42,812 nt of DNA from JAFGTX01 sp942492225 (lineage in GTDB: Bacteria; Bacillota; Clostridia; Peptostreptococcales; Acidaminobacteraceae), in assembly GCA_942492225.1 (NCBI GenBank), contig CALODS010000050.1:1-42812 (forward strand), in the 5' to 3' direction. Within the stretch, counting starts at the first letter, position 1, and the number at the start of each line of letters is the position of its first letter. The translations under genes were made by a program, and so were the position numbers. Below the pieces are notes generated by a model. It was given only the letters and a program-made list of their open reading frames with translations. It was not told the origin of the DNA and searched no databases. Shown here piece by piece: positions 42,803-42,812 of this stretch.

Positions 42803-42812
42803 TGGATAGGAA
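42802..42812 (+). CDS. Start of the gene downstream of padR (partial)
   Basis: An ATG overlaps the padR stop by one base (TAATG), with GGAGGA about 8 nt upstream. Only three codons (M-D-R) are in the window. Translational coupling to padR is likely. Its product cannot be told. Confidence 0.55.

Overview
The window is almost entirely one minus-strand block from an anaerobic, motile, low-GC Firmicute, most likely class Clostridia. The evidence is gene order and protein families: read on the minus strand from about 41.8 kb to 1, the order is flhB-flhA-flhF-flhG-PilZ-cheB-cheA-cheW-cheC-cheD-sigD-(DUF342)-(small)-(swrB-like)-rpsB-tsf-pyrH-frr-uppS-cdsA-dxr-rseP-ispG-polC ... rimP-nusA-ylxR-ylxQ-infB-rbfA-nrnA-truB-ribF. 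This is essentially the Bacillus subtilis fla/che-to-ribC chromosomal order, with ispG where B. subtilis has proS and without ylxP. The last ~1 kb (about 41,790-42,812) is GC-rich DNA of a different character and is probably a foreign or chimeric join.

Region by region. (1) 1-6,924: translation and RNA operon (rimP, nusA, ylxR, ylxQ, infB, rbfA, nrnA, truB, start of ribF). truB is broken by several apparent small indels. infB carries ten near-identical 15-bp repeats. (2) 7,184-15,969: an accessory catabolic island set between polC and rimP. It holds a sodium/glutamate symporter (gltS), a GlnK/GlnL (YcbA/YcbB)-type two-component system, and an operon grdH-grdI-BCCT transporter preceded by a TetR regulator. 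grdI has an in-frame UGA in a UxxCxxC motif, with a hairpin right after it, so it is read as a selenoprotein. The set suggests import of glycine betaine by the BCCT carrier and its reductive cleavage by betaine reductase, controlled by the TetR protein through two palindromes in the grdH promoter. Components A and C of the reductase are not in the window. (3) 16,024-28,567: polC, ispG, rseP, dxr, cdsA, uppS, a small PASTA-like protein, frr, pyrH, tsf and rpsB (replication, isoprenoid precursors, envelope lipid synthesis, translation). Terminator-like hairpins lie after tsf, between rpsB and tsf, and after cdsA. pyrH contains an in-frame amber codon at position 5. (4) 28,720-41,784: chemotaxis and flagellar export genes, tightly packed with many 1-8 nt overlaps. 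flhG has an apparent one-base frameshift near its C-terminus, and flhB is cut off at the GC-rich junction. (5) 41,785-42,812: GC-rich segment with a truncated secreted-protein gene (minus), a strong sigma70-like promoter overlapped by a 12+12 bp palindrome, a PadR-family regulator (plus) and the first codons of an overlapping next gene.

No tRNA, rRNA, CRISPR array or insertion sequence was seen. The apparent indels in truB and flhG, the nonsense codon in pyrH and the abrupt join at the end suggest an imperfect, perhaps metagenomic, assembly. Real gene decay cannot be excluded from sequence alone.
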